A stretch of 64,000 nucleotides of DNA from Primula veris (lineage: Eukaryota > Streptophyta > Magnoliopsida > Ericales > Primulaceae): the NCBI GenBank assembly GCA_963682055.1, contig OY821749.1:1724336-1788335 (forward strand), given 5' to 3'. The notes under the pieces were generated by a model, which had not been told where the DNA came from, searched no databases, and was given only the letters and a program-made list of their open reading frames with translations. The translations under genes and the position numbers were made by a program. Numbering within the stretch: position 1 is the stretch's first letter; every line of letters begins with the position of its first letter. Positions 1 to 11,405 of this stretch are shown here, piece after piece.

Positions 1-2574
1 GATCGTCTTTTGACCCGGAAATATCTCATCCGGTCAATGCCACAATATCAAAATGTTCTTATCAATCGACGACAGGCGAATGATAGTACAGACAATCATG
101 TTTTAGCATCTACATCATTTATCATTTCAACGACAAGCGAAATGATAAGTTAACTTTAAATGCTTTAAAGAATGTGGTAGCAACCACTTGAAAGACATTT
201 CAACTCCTCTAAAATACGCTTTTGATCGTATTGAATGGAGGCTATGTAAAAAAATTTTAATTCTTTCATGAGCTATTACCAGATAACACTGATTTTCTCG
301 AATATTTTATAACTCAACAAGGTACGGCATGACCTACATGAGTATAAGATCTCATATTTGACAAATCAATTTGGTTTTACCAAAGATTTTGATTTTGAAA
401 CGACAGGTCCAGAATCGTTGTCACTGAGTACTCTTTTAGGCAAATAGTTGGTGAAATTATGTGGTACACTGTTACCCACTATTTCCAAAAAAATTAACTA
501 CCCCACAAGTAATGCCTAAAATTTCATAATTTAAAATTTGGTCACATTTGTCAAAGTAATTTGCTCAAAACACTTTAAATTATTTCGAGAAATTTCGTAA
601 ACAGGCAAACCATAATCCAAAAGTATGTCCAAATGGAAAAATCATAATCCAAAAGGAAAAACATAATCCAGATGAGCGAAAAAATTACTCAATGATTTAT
701 CAAAATCAATGAAGAAATGTATCAAACTCATTTGAGCCACAAAATCGGGGGTCTCAAGAGTTTCCTTTCAATTAGCTTTAACCACATTAGCATCGGTTTT
801 TTCACCTTTCTAATAATTTTGAATTATTTAAGGAGTAACCGTGCATGACATTTGTCTTTATAGCATAGAGTTGGCTCCTTGAGCATTATCTCTTGTTTTG
901 TGACAACGGGCCATATTGTTCCTTTCAATTAATGTCTTGGAGCCACATGTTTTCAATTTTGACGATTGTCTAAAATCTCGCTTGGCTAGGCGATTCATCG
1001 GGATCGCGACAGTTAAAGACAAATAACACTTGTATCGGTTCTCGATTCGTGGAAAAAAATATACACGAAGAGCATTAATATCATGCAAACAATTCGCCAT
1101 TGACCCAATAGGATTAAACTACTCACCGGGGTAATTTTCTTATCCAATAACAGATGGGCGATAAAGGAACATAGTGAATATAAATTCACGATACTGCTTA
1201 TGGAATACAATTTCCAAGCTAGTATTTTGGTGAAGAATTGCTCCAATATGTCATTTTCAAACATTTGTTCACCATAGACGTCATCACGTCTCAAATATGG
1301 CGGCGGAATAAAATCAACGCTTTAGCATTCATCCTGAGGGTAACAACAAACTCGTGTTTTACTCATCAAAGATGGCATCCAAAAAAAATTTTGAGCATCA
1401 CATTTTCACACATCAGGGTGAGTAACATGTGGTGACGGATTAAAATCAACGTTTAAACAGTCATTTCGCCAGTATGTTTTTACGATTTTTCTCATCATAG
1501 ATGGCATCCAACATGTGTTAGGAGTTCTGGATTATTTATCATATAAAATGACTGGTTTATATGTTTATGGTTTGCACAAGCATAAAATTTATTTCGAAAC
1601 GACAGGTTCGAAAAATAGTTTTGCTTTTAATGTGAATAGGTTCTCATTGATCGAACGAAATGTCGATACAAAGACACCAATTCGGCGAAACATACATCAC
1701 TATATAAACATACTCGGAGAAATTATTATTTAGTCAACCCCTTTCGGTAGCTCTACTTGAAAAACGACCAGGAAAGACGGTGAGGGTGGAGGGCACGAAT
1801 GCCACTTAAAACCCGACCTCATTTGGATATCGACTTCCGCCTATATCTTTCCTAGATATCGTATCCAAATAGGTGAGTCTACTTGGAGAAGGTTCATAAT
1901 TTTTTCAACTTAAATGTGAAAATATATGATTTCGCAAATTACTATATTTTACACATGGCAGTAAATAAATATTACATGACAGTGATCAATTATATAAATT
2001 GTACCTGTTTCATGATTAACTAACATGGCAGTACATATTTCCTAATAAGGAATCCAAATTAATGTAATCAATCTATATTAGTATTTACCAAAGTTACACC
2101 AGCAATATCTAACACAATATATTATTATTATACTGCTATATGTGTAGATTTTTATTCATGGTAATTAAATCATGCATGTTGGTAATATATTTTATTTACC
2201 AATTTTACACTAGTAATATATATATGATATAATTACATATTTTTGAATTTATACTAAAATAAGATATTTAATAAAATTAAGGGTTAGATTTATACAAGTT
2301 ACAAAGAATATGACCAAAATGAAAACTAAAACTAACTTCCATTCAACTAAATTAACGACGTTATCTGAATTGTGAACATTATCATAGTTCAGTACGTCAA
2401 TTGTTAATTTTGGTAGTCTGCTATCTAAATCGTTAACAACATGTAGTACGGTATACTAAATATATTTTCCCTTCTTTTTTTTGAAGTGTATATTATCAAG
2501 TTTACGTGTCCAACATATTCGAATTCAGTAGTTTCCAGTATGATAAAAATTTCCGACTACGACGCACCGTCCTA
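1..2574. other. Intergenic, no recognisable gene
   Basis: I see no coding region with a recognisable domain. The stretch is AT-rich. It contains an imperfect tandem duplication: about 1284-1383 and about 1430-1512 share the words AAAATCAACG and ATGGCATCCAA in the same order. The phrase GAAACGACAGGTYC occurs near 397 and near 1596. This may be an old, decayed mobile element, but nothing identifies its class. Confidence 0.4.
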
Positions 2575-2766
2575 CACTACAAAAAATACTCAAATAGCGA
2601 CGGGATTAGTGACAATATTTTTTGTTACGACCTTATTAGCGACAGTTTTTGTGACGGTTTTGTGACAGTTTAATCAATTTGCGACAGATTTGTGACAACC
2701 TTTTAAATTAACGACAGACTTGTGACAGTTTTTGACTCTCACTAAATCAAACAGTATTTTGCAGTG
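2575..2766. mobile_element. CACTA-type MITE, copy 1 (192 bp)
   Basis: It begins CACTACAAAAAATACTC and ends TTTTGCAGTG, the terminal signature of CACTA (CMC) transposons. It is flanked on both sides by CTA (2572-2574 and 2767-2769), the 3-bp target duplication expected for this superfamily. The interior repeats GTGACAG / GCGACAG / GTGACGG phrases and has no coding capacity. Two relatives lie at 28296-28493 and 61207-61389. Confidence 0.8.
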
Positions 2767-3372
2767 CTATTTATCTGCATATAGACAGCATAACTGCATA
2801 AGGAACAATTCCCACATGAAAATAAACTAAAGAAGATGGTAAACTAAATTTTAACAAAGTGACAATGAGTTCATAAAACATGGATGTAATGTAACAACAC
2901 ATGGTGTAATGTAACGAACGATTACACTAATATTTTGAGTCTTGAGATAACAGGAACAACACATGGATGCTACAAAAATTATTTTGAGAGTTTTGAAAAA
3001 TCAAAACGGATGATAAAACATGAACAACACATGGGTATCAAAATTAATCATTGAAGTGACATGTGTAACTTATAAACAGCATACTTATCAGGAACATTAT
3101 CTCAATACTATTTATATTTATATTGTTGTATCGTTTAGGTGGATATTACGGTTACCGATTCGGATAATGATATATACACTAATCTCATATTTATGATCAC
3201 GGATCATCAATCTTATATGACAGGTATCAAAACAGACTTATACTAAACATTATTCAGTGTTTAAAAGTTTGTTATATTTATATTTTGACCCTTATAATTA
3301 TGATAATGAATGTGTAAGTAGTGTACGTAACATTACTCATTTGTACGTTTAATGTTTGTCTCTTTATCAAGA
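2767..3372. other. Intergenic, AT-rich, no gene seen
   Basis: AT-rich spacer between the CACTA MITE and the left end of the MULE. The words AACACATGG and GGAACAACACATGG recur around 2880-3035. I see no gene here. Confidence 0.4.
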
Positions 3373-3381
3373 TTATTATTT

Positions 3382-3463
3382 GGGTAAATTTTGGATTGGT
3401 CCATGAAAACACAAGTATTTAAGGATTGGTCCATGAAACTGAAACTAATTAAGGATTGGTCCA
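3382..3463 (+). repeat. MULE left terminal region, three 13-mers at a 30-bp period
   Basis: The unit GGATTGGTCCAT occurs at 3391-3403, 3421-3433 and 3451-3463, exactly every 30 bp, separated by GAAAAC/ACTAATT spacers. The right end has the same unit in inverse orientation. It is followed by a TGACGTCA bZIP-type palindrome around 3470. Terminal repeats of this kind are the usual transposase-binding zone of MULEs; the binding role is inferred. Confidence 0.75.
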
Positions 3464-3633
3464 TTTGCTGACGTCATCATAACACAATTAAAAAAAACAT
3501 AAACTTTTTTTCTCTCTCTCTCCTCTCTCTCTCATCTCTCTCTCCGAAAACCCTGAAACTTTCTCTCTTTAAACCGCCAACAAATCCGGCTATCAAACTG
3601 AAAAACCTCTCTTCGTTGATTTCAGAAAACAAC

Positions 3634-6600
3634 ATGGTGAAGGTAAGTTTATTAATCGTTGTTTTTATTAAAACAGTCTGAAAAATATATAAATTAATTT
3701 AATTAGGGTAAGTTCAGTGACATTTTACATAAATTAGGGTTATTAATTGTGTTTACCCATTTTATATATAAATTAGGGTTCATACTCTATTGTTCATACT
3801 CTATTTTTAAATAAAAATTGCGATTCTAATAATATTTGTTGAAAATATTATTCAGACTGTTTATATTCAGTTGTTTTGGGAATAAAAACATAAAACAGTC
3901 TGGAAAAAAGTATTCAGACTGTTTATATTCAGTTGTTTTGGGAATAAAAACATAAAACAGCCTGGAAAAAAGTATTCAGACTGTTTAGTGATTCAGACTG
4001 TTTAGTGATCTATATGTAATTGTTGAAAATATTATTCAGACTGTTTATGTTTAGTGATTCTAATAAAATTCGTATTCAGACTGTTTATATTCAGTTATTT
4101 TCGTAATAAAATTGGTAAAAATAGTATTCAGACTGTTTATGTTTAGTGATTCTAATAAAATTCGTATTCAGACTGTTTGTATTCAGTTATTTTTGTAATA
4201 AAATTGGTAAAAATAGTATTCAGACTGTTTTTATGTTTAGCGATTCTAATAAAATTGGTACTCAGACTGTTTATATTCTAATAGGATTATGTTGGAAAAA
4301 TACTCAGACTGTTTACTTTCTCTGTATTTTAATATGTGCATGAGTTTACACAGACTGTTTACTTACTTTTTGTTATTGTTTTTAGAAACATATTGCCATC
4401 AAACATTCGACAAACCCCAAAAACCAACCATCTGACACCACAAACCTCAAAAAAGGCAACATACAGTACAAATCAAACCTGGTTACTGTAATCAAGTTCT
4501 TTGTCGAAACAAATTTCAATCCGGCACAACTTGAATTAGTTAAGCAACACTGTCCGTTCTGGGAATTGATCAATGCTTCAAGAAATGGAGAATTAACCAC
4601 TAACCAGGCTAGGAAAAGTGATAAAGAATTGTATCAGATGGCCTTGAGGTACGACCGAAACTCACAGGCCCTTAAGCTAGGTAGATTCACAGTTCCAATA
4701 GAGAGAGACTGTGTGCGTGACATTTATGGAATTTCTGGTAATGCTGAAAATCCAATAGCTCTCACAAGCTTTGCTAAAAACCAAGAAGCCTACCACAGCT
4801 TTGTTGAAAGATGCTTTTCAAATAAACTCAATAAATCCAACCTAACCAAAACAGCTATCGTAAAGGCATTGAACGAAGCATTGGTATTAACAACAAAAGT
4901 TGGTAGAGAGGACGTCGTCCGACTGGTAACATTGTACATGCTAAATGCATTTTTCTTGACGGTGAGCGGCATGACCATAGCATTGGGGTATTTGAAAATA
5001 GTTGTCGGTGACATCAAAGAGATAAAGGAATATGATTGGGCAACTCATATACATGAGAAGCTTATGGAGTCGCTCAACAACCAAGACCCAAGATCACTGT
5101 CCACGTGTCTACTCACAATACCGGTACAATAAAATTACTTCTCAAGGCCTTTTTTTATTAGTTCAGACTCTTTTTTATAAGTTAGTACTCTTTTTATATG
5201 TTCATAATGTTCTTAAGTTGTTTATTATTACATCAGACTCTTTATTTATTTCCATTATAAATCAGACTGTATTATTACTATCATAAATCAGACTGTATTA
5301 AATCTCAGTATGTTTAAAAAATATCAAAAAATCTCAGACTGTTTTTACAAAACTGTAAAAACAGTCTGAATAATACTAAAAACAGTCTGAATAATATATT
5401 ATTAAATCTCATACTTTATTGTTACTATCATTTAAGACAATATACTAAAAAACAGTCTGAATCATTTAAAAAACAGTCTGAATCATTTAAGACAATATAT
5501 TATTGCTCTATCTATCTCAGACTGTTTTTACAAAAACTGTAAAAAGAGTCTGAATAATACTAGAAACAGTCTGAAAATAGATTATTAAAAATCATACTGT
5601 ATTGTTACTATCATTTAAATCTCAGACTGTATTCTTAAAAACTGTATTTCCATCTGTACAGTATGTCATCCTTGAAAAGTTCAATATTTCAAACCCGGAC
5701 ATGACAAAAGAATCTCAGACTGTTTTTACAAAACTGTAAAAACAGTCTGAATAATACTAAAAACAGTCTGAAAATATATTATTAAATCTCATACTGTATT
5801 GTTACTATCATTTAAGACAATATACTTAAAAACAGTCTGAATCATTTAAAAACAGTCTGAATCATTTAAGACAATATATTATTGCTCTATCTATCTCAGA
5901 CTGTTTTTACAAAAACTGTAAAAAGAGTCTGAATAATACTAGAAACAGTCTGAAAATAGATTATTAAAAATCATACTGTATTGTTACTATCATTTAAATC
6001 TCAGACTGTATTCTTAAAAACTGTATTTCTATCTGTACAGTATGTCATCCCTGAAAAGTTCAATATTTCAAAACCGGACATGACAAAAGAAGCGTCCACA
6101 AAGGCTTTGTGTGTCAAATGGGACGTCTTTTCATTCTTCAAGTTGTGTTCCTCAAGGTTCACAATTGTAGACCTGTGCAATGAAAAGGTATAACACTATT
6201 TCTATACAATTGTAGACTGTTTTTATTCTATCTATACAATTGCTTTTAAAAACCTTATCATTCTTTAAATTATCATCATAGGGATGTAGAAAACAATCAA
6301 AAAACCTCGTTATTTATGATGGTAAAAAGAAGCTACCTCCGAAACCAAAGCGATTAACAGATGAGGAGTTGGAGAAAGAGATAGACGAAGATGTTGAAGA
6401 TCCTCAGAATGTTTACTCTAGTTCAACAGAAGAGGAAGGCTTGGAAAACTCTGAAAATGAAGGCTCGGAAAACTCAAAAGAAGACTATGAGAGCGAAAAT
6501 GATTCAGACAACAAATTTACCATCTTCCTTAGGAAACAATTCGGGACACCAAAAACTCCAAAATTCAATGAAAAAATGGGAACATCTAAGAGCTCTGAAT

Positions 6601-9600
6601 ATGACGAGGGAGGTCCCTCTGGAGGTGGTGGCTGTTATAATTACAGTGCCGATGATATGCATGTGAATGAAAGTCCAATTCACGAAGAGAGGAGAGAAGA
6701 AGAGTCCGAAAAAGAAGAGACCAAAGTGGCTGAATTGCAGAAAAACCTAGATGAGGCAATTTTGCAAATTAAAGAGTATAAAGACCTAACAACCACAATG
6801 CAGAAAAGCATCAACGACCTTTGGAAATCTTTGGCTTTAGAAGAAAAATTAAAGTCCAAGTGGGTACCTGAGTGGAAACAAAAAATTGAACAAATGGTTG
6901 AGGAAAAAAAAATGCTCGAGAAGGAAATAAAAGGTAAACGCCATAAAATGCAATTCAAACTCTTCCTCTCTTGTCTAATTTTTTTTCCATTAGCTTGGTT
7001 TCCCTAAGTCAGACTGTTTGTGTTATAGAAAAGGAGGAGATGATCACCAAATACCAAAGAATTGTCTCTGATCTCCAGCAAGAGGCAGATGTAGAAAAAA
7101 ATAAAATGCGAAACAAAGAAGCCGAGATGAAGCAAAGAATGGAAAAATTGGAGAATGAAAAAAAGCAGCTTGAGGAAGACCTACAAGGTAAAGGTAAAGT
7201 ACCTCTATTGTAATCTATTACTATCATAAATCAGACTGTATTAAATCTCAGTCTGTTTAAAAATTAAAAAATATCAATAGAATCTCAGACTGTTTTTACA
7301 AAAACTGTAAAAAGAGTCTGAATAATACAAAATTTATTTGAATATTAATGCACCTATTTTGCATTCATATTGTATTACTAAAAACAGTCTGAAATTTTTT
7401 TTATTAAAATCTCAGACTGTATTGTTACTATCATTCGTAATGTATTAGTAAAAACAGTCTGAATCCCATTCTTTTGCTTAGTAAATTTCTTTCAATGAAA
7501 TATATCAACTAGAAACCTCAGACTGTATTATTACTATCATAAATCAGACTGTATTATTTCAATGAATTATTCAGACTGTTTTTGAATTATTACAGTACAA
7601 AACTGTAAAAAGAGTCTGAATAATACAAAATTTATTTGAATATTAATGCACCTATTTTGCATTCATATTGTATTACTAAAAACAGTCTGAATTTTTTTTT
7701 ATTAAAATCTCAGACTGTATTGTTACTATCATTCGTAATGTATTATTAAAAACAGTCTGAATCCCTTTCTTTTGCTTAGTAAATTTCTTTCAATGAAATA
7801 TATCAAATAGAAACCTCAGACTGTATTATTACTATCATAAATCAGACTGTATTATTTCAATGAATTATTCAGACTGTTTTTCCTCTTATTGTTGCAGGGG
7901 GACATGAGCTAATAGAAGGGCTATACAATGATGCACAGGTGTATGCGGCACACGACTACTCACAAAAGTGTCGAATCGATGAAGTTATAACTGATGCTCT
8001 CCTAAATGCGGATATACAGACTCCACAGCTAGATTTAATCCGCAAAGAAATTCTGGAAAGACTCGGTTATGAGTATGATGGTCCGGGATCCAATATTCTC
8101 CGAATCAGAGCAAGAACAGATAGGAGACCACCAGTGAAGTACACACCAAGTAAAATAGACTCTCCAACAAAAAACCAAGCAAATGAGAACCAGCTACGGA
8201 AACGTAAGCAAGCTGATCAAGATGACAAGTCTGAAATGGTCGCAGACGTAGGCGCTTCTGATCCGTTGTTGGAAAAACCAAATAAAAAACCAAAGGGTGG
8301 ACGAACAGCAAAAAAGAGAGCATCAAAAAAGAAATCTCCTGAACTGGACGACCAGGATGGCCAAGGCTATTTCCCACAAATCGACTTCAGTAGTTTAGTA
8401 GACCATGTACCGGACAAAACAGAGAGAGCACACGATATCATCACAAATAAAAACGAGAATGATATCACAACAAAGCTCCCTGACAACATCTTCAGCAAAA
8501 TTCAAGAAATTCACAACGCAAATGGACCATTGTAAGTCACACTCTTTTTATTTTTGTGTTTATGATACAATTAGGTCTCACACTCTTTACATTTACCTCA
8601 GACTGTTTAAAACAGTATGAATTGTTTTAATGAAGACTGTTTTGTATTTATGATACTTTTATATAGCTTGGACTCTTTTTAAATTTAGTTCAGACTGTTT
8701 TTATAGACTGTTCAGACTGTTTTTAGTTCTTTTTTATATAGCTCACTCTTTTTAAAAAATGATCAATTGTGTTTTTGTCAGACTGTTTAGTTCAGACTGT
8801 TTTTTGTTAGAAAGTTTAGTTCAGACTGTTTAGTTCAGAATGATAAATTTAGTTCAGACTGTTTTTTTATACAAGCCCCATACTGTTTTTTAATAGCTCA
8901 GACTCTTTTTTATATAGCTCAGACTCTTTAAAAAAAATGATCTATTGTGTCCCTTTTATATACAACTTTTAATGTTTTTTTTAACTCAGACTGTTTTGTT
9001 GTCATACTGTTTTTTTCAATCTCATACTGTTTTTTCAATCTCAGACTGTTTTATCTCAGACTGTTTTGTTGTCAGACTGTTTTTTTCAATCTCAGACTGT
9101 TTTGTGCTTACTATAAAATTTTAATTTACAGTGCCGCCTTGTTCTCAAAACTCGGTTCAACCAATAAGGATTACTTCATCACTCTCAACGACATCTACAA
9201 CTTAATTAATGGCCAGTTGCTATGCTGTAATGTAAGTATACAAGGATCGTACAATTTAATTGCTTGCTTACAAGCTCTTGTACTCAGACTCTTTCTAAAA
9301 CTTGTCCTTATCGCAGATCATAAATGGGTATACCCACATATTGAGGCAAGAGTACCAGGCAAAATCTACAAAAACATTCAAGATATTGACCTCCGTATTA
9401 TGGGTAAAAACACAAACTCTTTTTATGTTGTCAATGCATCACTTTGTTTCTTTACAAAAAGAGTCTGAGATTTTATCTTAAACCTTTTCGTTGTTGTTTG
9501 GTTTGTAGTTTTTTTTAAAAGACAGGAAAAGATACGAGGATGAGCTCGATGCGAAAATCACCGATAAGCTGAGGAAGCACGTTCAGAACGGATACAAGTT

Positions 9601-10233
9601 ATTGTTCTTCCCTATTAACTCGAATAGGAACCGACCCATTGACGTAGAGGCAGACCACTGGACTCTATTGGTTCTGAACGTCGAATCGAAGAAGTGGGGT
9701 TTTTATAATAGCAACATACCTCCTTGCAATATCAACTTACCAGACCCTTACCTTGATGACGCCAAACTAGTGGTAATTCAGACTCTTTTTAAAATACAAC
9801 AGTCTGAATTTGCAAAAACTACCCTCTTCATCTTTTAAATGTATATATTTTTTGTTATGTTACAGATGGCCTTTGTACAAGAAAAATTGAAAATGATAGC
9901 TGATGTGCCCTCCTTCTCACTTGATTCACAAGATGGGTACACGTTAGACGTTGTAACAGACTGTCCCTATCAAGGAGCCACGTAAGAAAAATATGTGCCT
10001 ACTGATATTCAGACTGTTTTTACTATTCATATAAATCAAAATTAATTTTACATGTTTTATTTTTTTACAGATCAGACTGTGCATTGTATGTGTGCTACAA
10101 CATGGAGACAATCATCAATGGTGAACCTGTCACAAGAGAGACGACTTCCGACAAGATACTAGAGTTCAAGGCCAAGATAATAACGAGAATCGTCAATCGA
10201 TACATTCAGTCTGAATTAACAAAAACAGTTTGA
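3634..10233 (+). CDS. MULE-borne ULP1/C48-type cysteine protease gene (11 exons)
   Basis: Predicted to cleave SUMO- or ubiquitin-like conjugates, by analogy with ULP1 peptidases; for transposon-borne copies the true substrate is not known. My exon model is 3634-3642, 4386-5123, 6041-6187, 6282-6933, 7029-7187, 7898-8531, 9132-9231, 9317-9403, 9509-9772, 9866-9981 and 10071-10233. All junctions are GT..AG and the sum is 3069 nt, in frame (1022 aa plus stop). The N-terminal part (exons 2-3) is a helical domain I do not identify. Exons 4-5 encode an acidic segment and a long E/K-rich coiled coil. Exon 6 has a basic, NLS-like stretch (KKPKGGRTAKKRASKKK). Exons 8-11 hold the protease core: His in ADHWTLLVLN (codon 9656), Gln in CPYQG (9971) and Cys in SDCALYVC (10078). 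The usual Asp is Asn (FYNSN, codon 9707). The start ATGGTGAAG is followed directly by GTAAGT. Introns are packed with the TCAGACTGTTT motif. Confidence 0.8.
5331..6096 (+). repeat. ~380-bp tandem duplication inside ULP1 intron 2, with a duplicated exon fragment
   Basis: Copy 1 (5331-5709) and copy 2 (5710-6096) are nearly identical. Both contain the acceptor CTGTACAG followed by the first ~50 bases of exon 3. In copy 1 the exon fragment (5662-5710) runs straight into intron-type repeats and meets a stop. In copy 2 it continues as the real exon 3 (6041-6187). The first copy is therefore a decoy acceptor plus pseudo-exon. Confidence 0.8.
7260..7890 (+). repeat. ~300-bp tandem duplication inside ULP1 intron 5
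   Basis: The segment from about 7310 (AAAGAGTCTGAATAATAC) to about 7560 recurs from about 7610 to 7865 at an offset of about 299 bp, with few changes. Both copies carry mixed-orientation TCAGACTGT motifs. Such local duplications are one route by which the motif multiplied. Confidence 0.75.
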
Positions 10234-11405
10234 TTAATGTAAAAATTAGTTGTAAACAGTCTGAATGTAAAAATAGTTCCATTATTTGTAAACAGTCTGA
10301 ATAGAAAAGAGTTCTATTATTTTGTTCGAATATGATTTCGTTTCTTTTCCATTTTCTTTCGCCAATATATTTTTCAATGAATCTTAAGACTGTATTATTA
10401 CTATCAATCATAAATGTATTATTAAAAACATATAAAAACGTATTTATACTGTATTACAAAAAACAGTCTGAAAAATATTATTAAATCTCAGACTGTATTA
10501 TTACTATCATTTATACTGTATTATTATAAACAGTCTGAATCTCAGACTGTTTCAGTACTCACACAATTCAGACTGTTTTAAAGATATCTATTGACTAAAA
10601 AAAAAGAGTCTGAATAATATGATTAATGTAACTAGTTTGCTTCACTTTATTTCTTCCGTTAATATATTTCAATGAAATATAAACAGTCTGAAAATATATT
10701 ATTAAATCTCAGACTGTATTATTACTATCAATTATACTGTATTATTATAAACAGTCTGAATCATTTACGACAATATACTAAAAAAACATCATATGACATG
10801 TATCATTAGAAACTCAGACCGTTTTTATGTTCATTAGAGTATCATACTGTTTTCAGAAAGAATCTCAGACTGTTTCATTACTCACAATTCAGACTGTTTT
10901 AAAGAAGTCTATTGACTAATAAAAAAGAGTCTGAATAATATGATGATTGATGTAACTAGTTTTCTTCGTTTTCTTTATTACAATCGTAAAAATAAGACTG
11001 TATTATTAAAAACAGTCTGAAAACATATAAACAGTCTGTATTACAATCATAATCTCAGACTGTTTTTAATATAAAACTGTAAATCAAAACTGTAAACAGT
11101 CTGAATAAATACCTGTGCACAAACGAATCCATCAGAAAAAATACCTGTGCACAAAAAACATAACAGCAATTGATCTCTAAAACAATCTGAAAACAGTCTG
11201 AATAATAATAATAATAAAACAAACGCAATTGATCTGTAAAAAGAACTCTAAATAACTTATTTGTAAAACAGTATGAATACAAGAACCTCATATTGTATTA
11301 TTAATATCATAAAATCAGACTGTATTATTAAAAACAGTCTGAAAAAGGCCAACATCATATAAAACTAAAAAAAGTCTAATATACAACTAAAAAATCTATT
11401 CACGA
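10234..11405. repeat. 3'-3' spacer between the convergent MULE genes, motif-rich
   Basis: No coding region. It holds about 19 copies of the TCAGACTGT/ACAGTCTGA motif in both orientations. It has an internal duplication at an offset of about 322 bp (about 10540-10640 against about 10862-10960; shared words TCTATTGACTAA and ATGTAACTAGTTT). Both genes presumably terminate and are polyadenylated here; I cannot fix the sites. Confidence 0.7.
11109..11185 (-). repeat. Stray copy of the MURA start region
   Basis: Matches 23711-23790, the region around the MURA start codon, including the minus-strand word CTGATGGATTCGTTTG and the TGCACAGGTATTTTTTCTG leader just before it. After five codons it diverges. 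It lies beyond the transposase stop codon, so the 5' end of the gene has been copied into its own 3' flank. Confidence 0.7.

Larger units (their letters stand above)
3857..11345. repeat. Dispersed TCAGACTGTTT / AAACAGTCTGA motif, main field
   Basis: About 80 exact or near-exact copies by eye lie in the introns of the ULP1 gene and in the spacer after it. Intron 1 (3643-4385) and intron 6 (8532-9131) have essentially only the sense form. Introns 2 and 5 and the 3' spacer have both orientations. A variant TCAGACTCTTT and its complement AAAGAGTCTGA also occur. Exons are nearly free of it, apart from the active-site codons and the C-terminal codons of exon 11. More copies lie at 11990-12030, 12610-12880 and 23825-24390. 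There is no fixed period, so this is not a simple tandem satellite. Confidence 0.9.

Noticed and set aside
8947..9130. Hydrophobic frame upstream of ULP1 exon 7
   Set aside because: The Phe/Leu-rich translation is produced by the TCAGACTGTTTT repeats in intron 6; the real exon begins at 9132.
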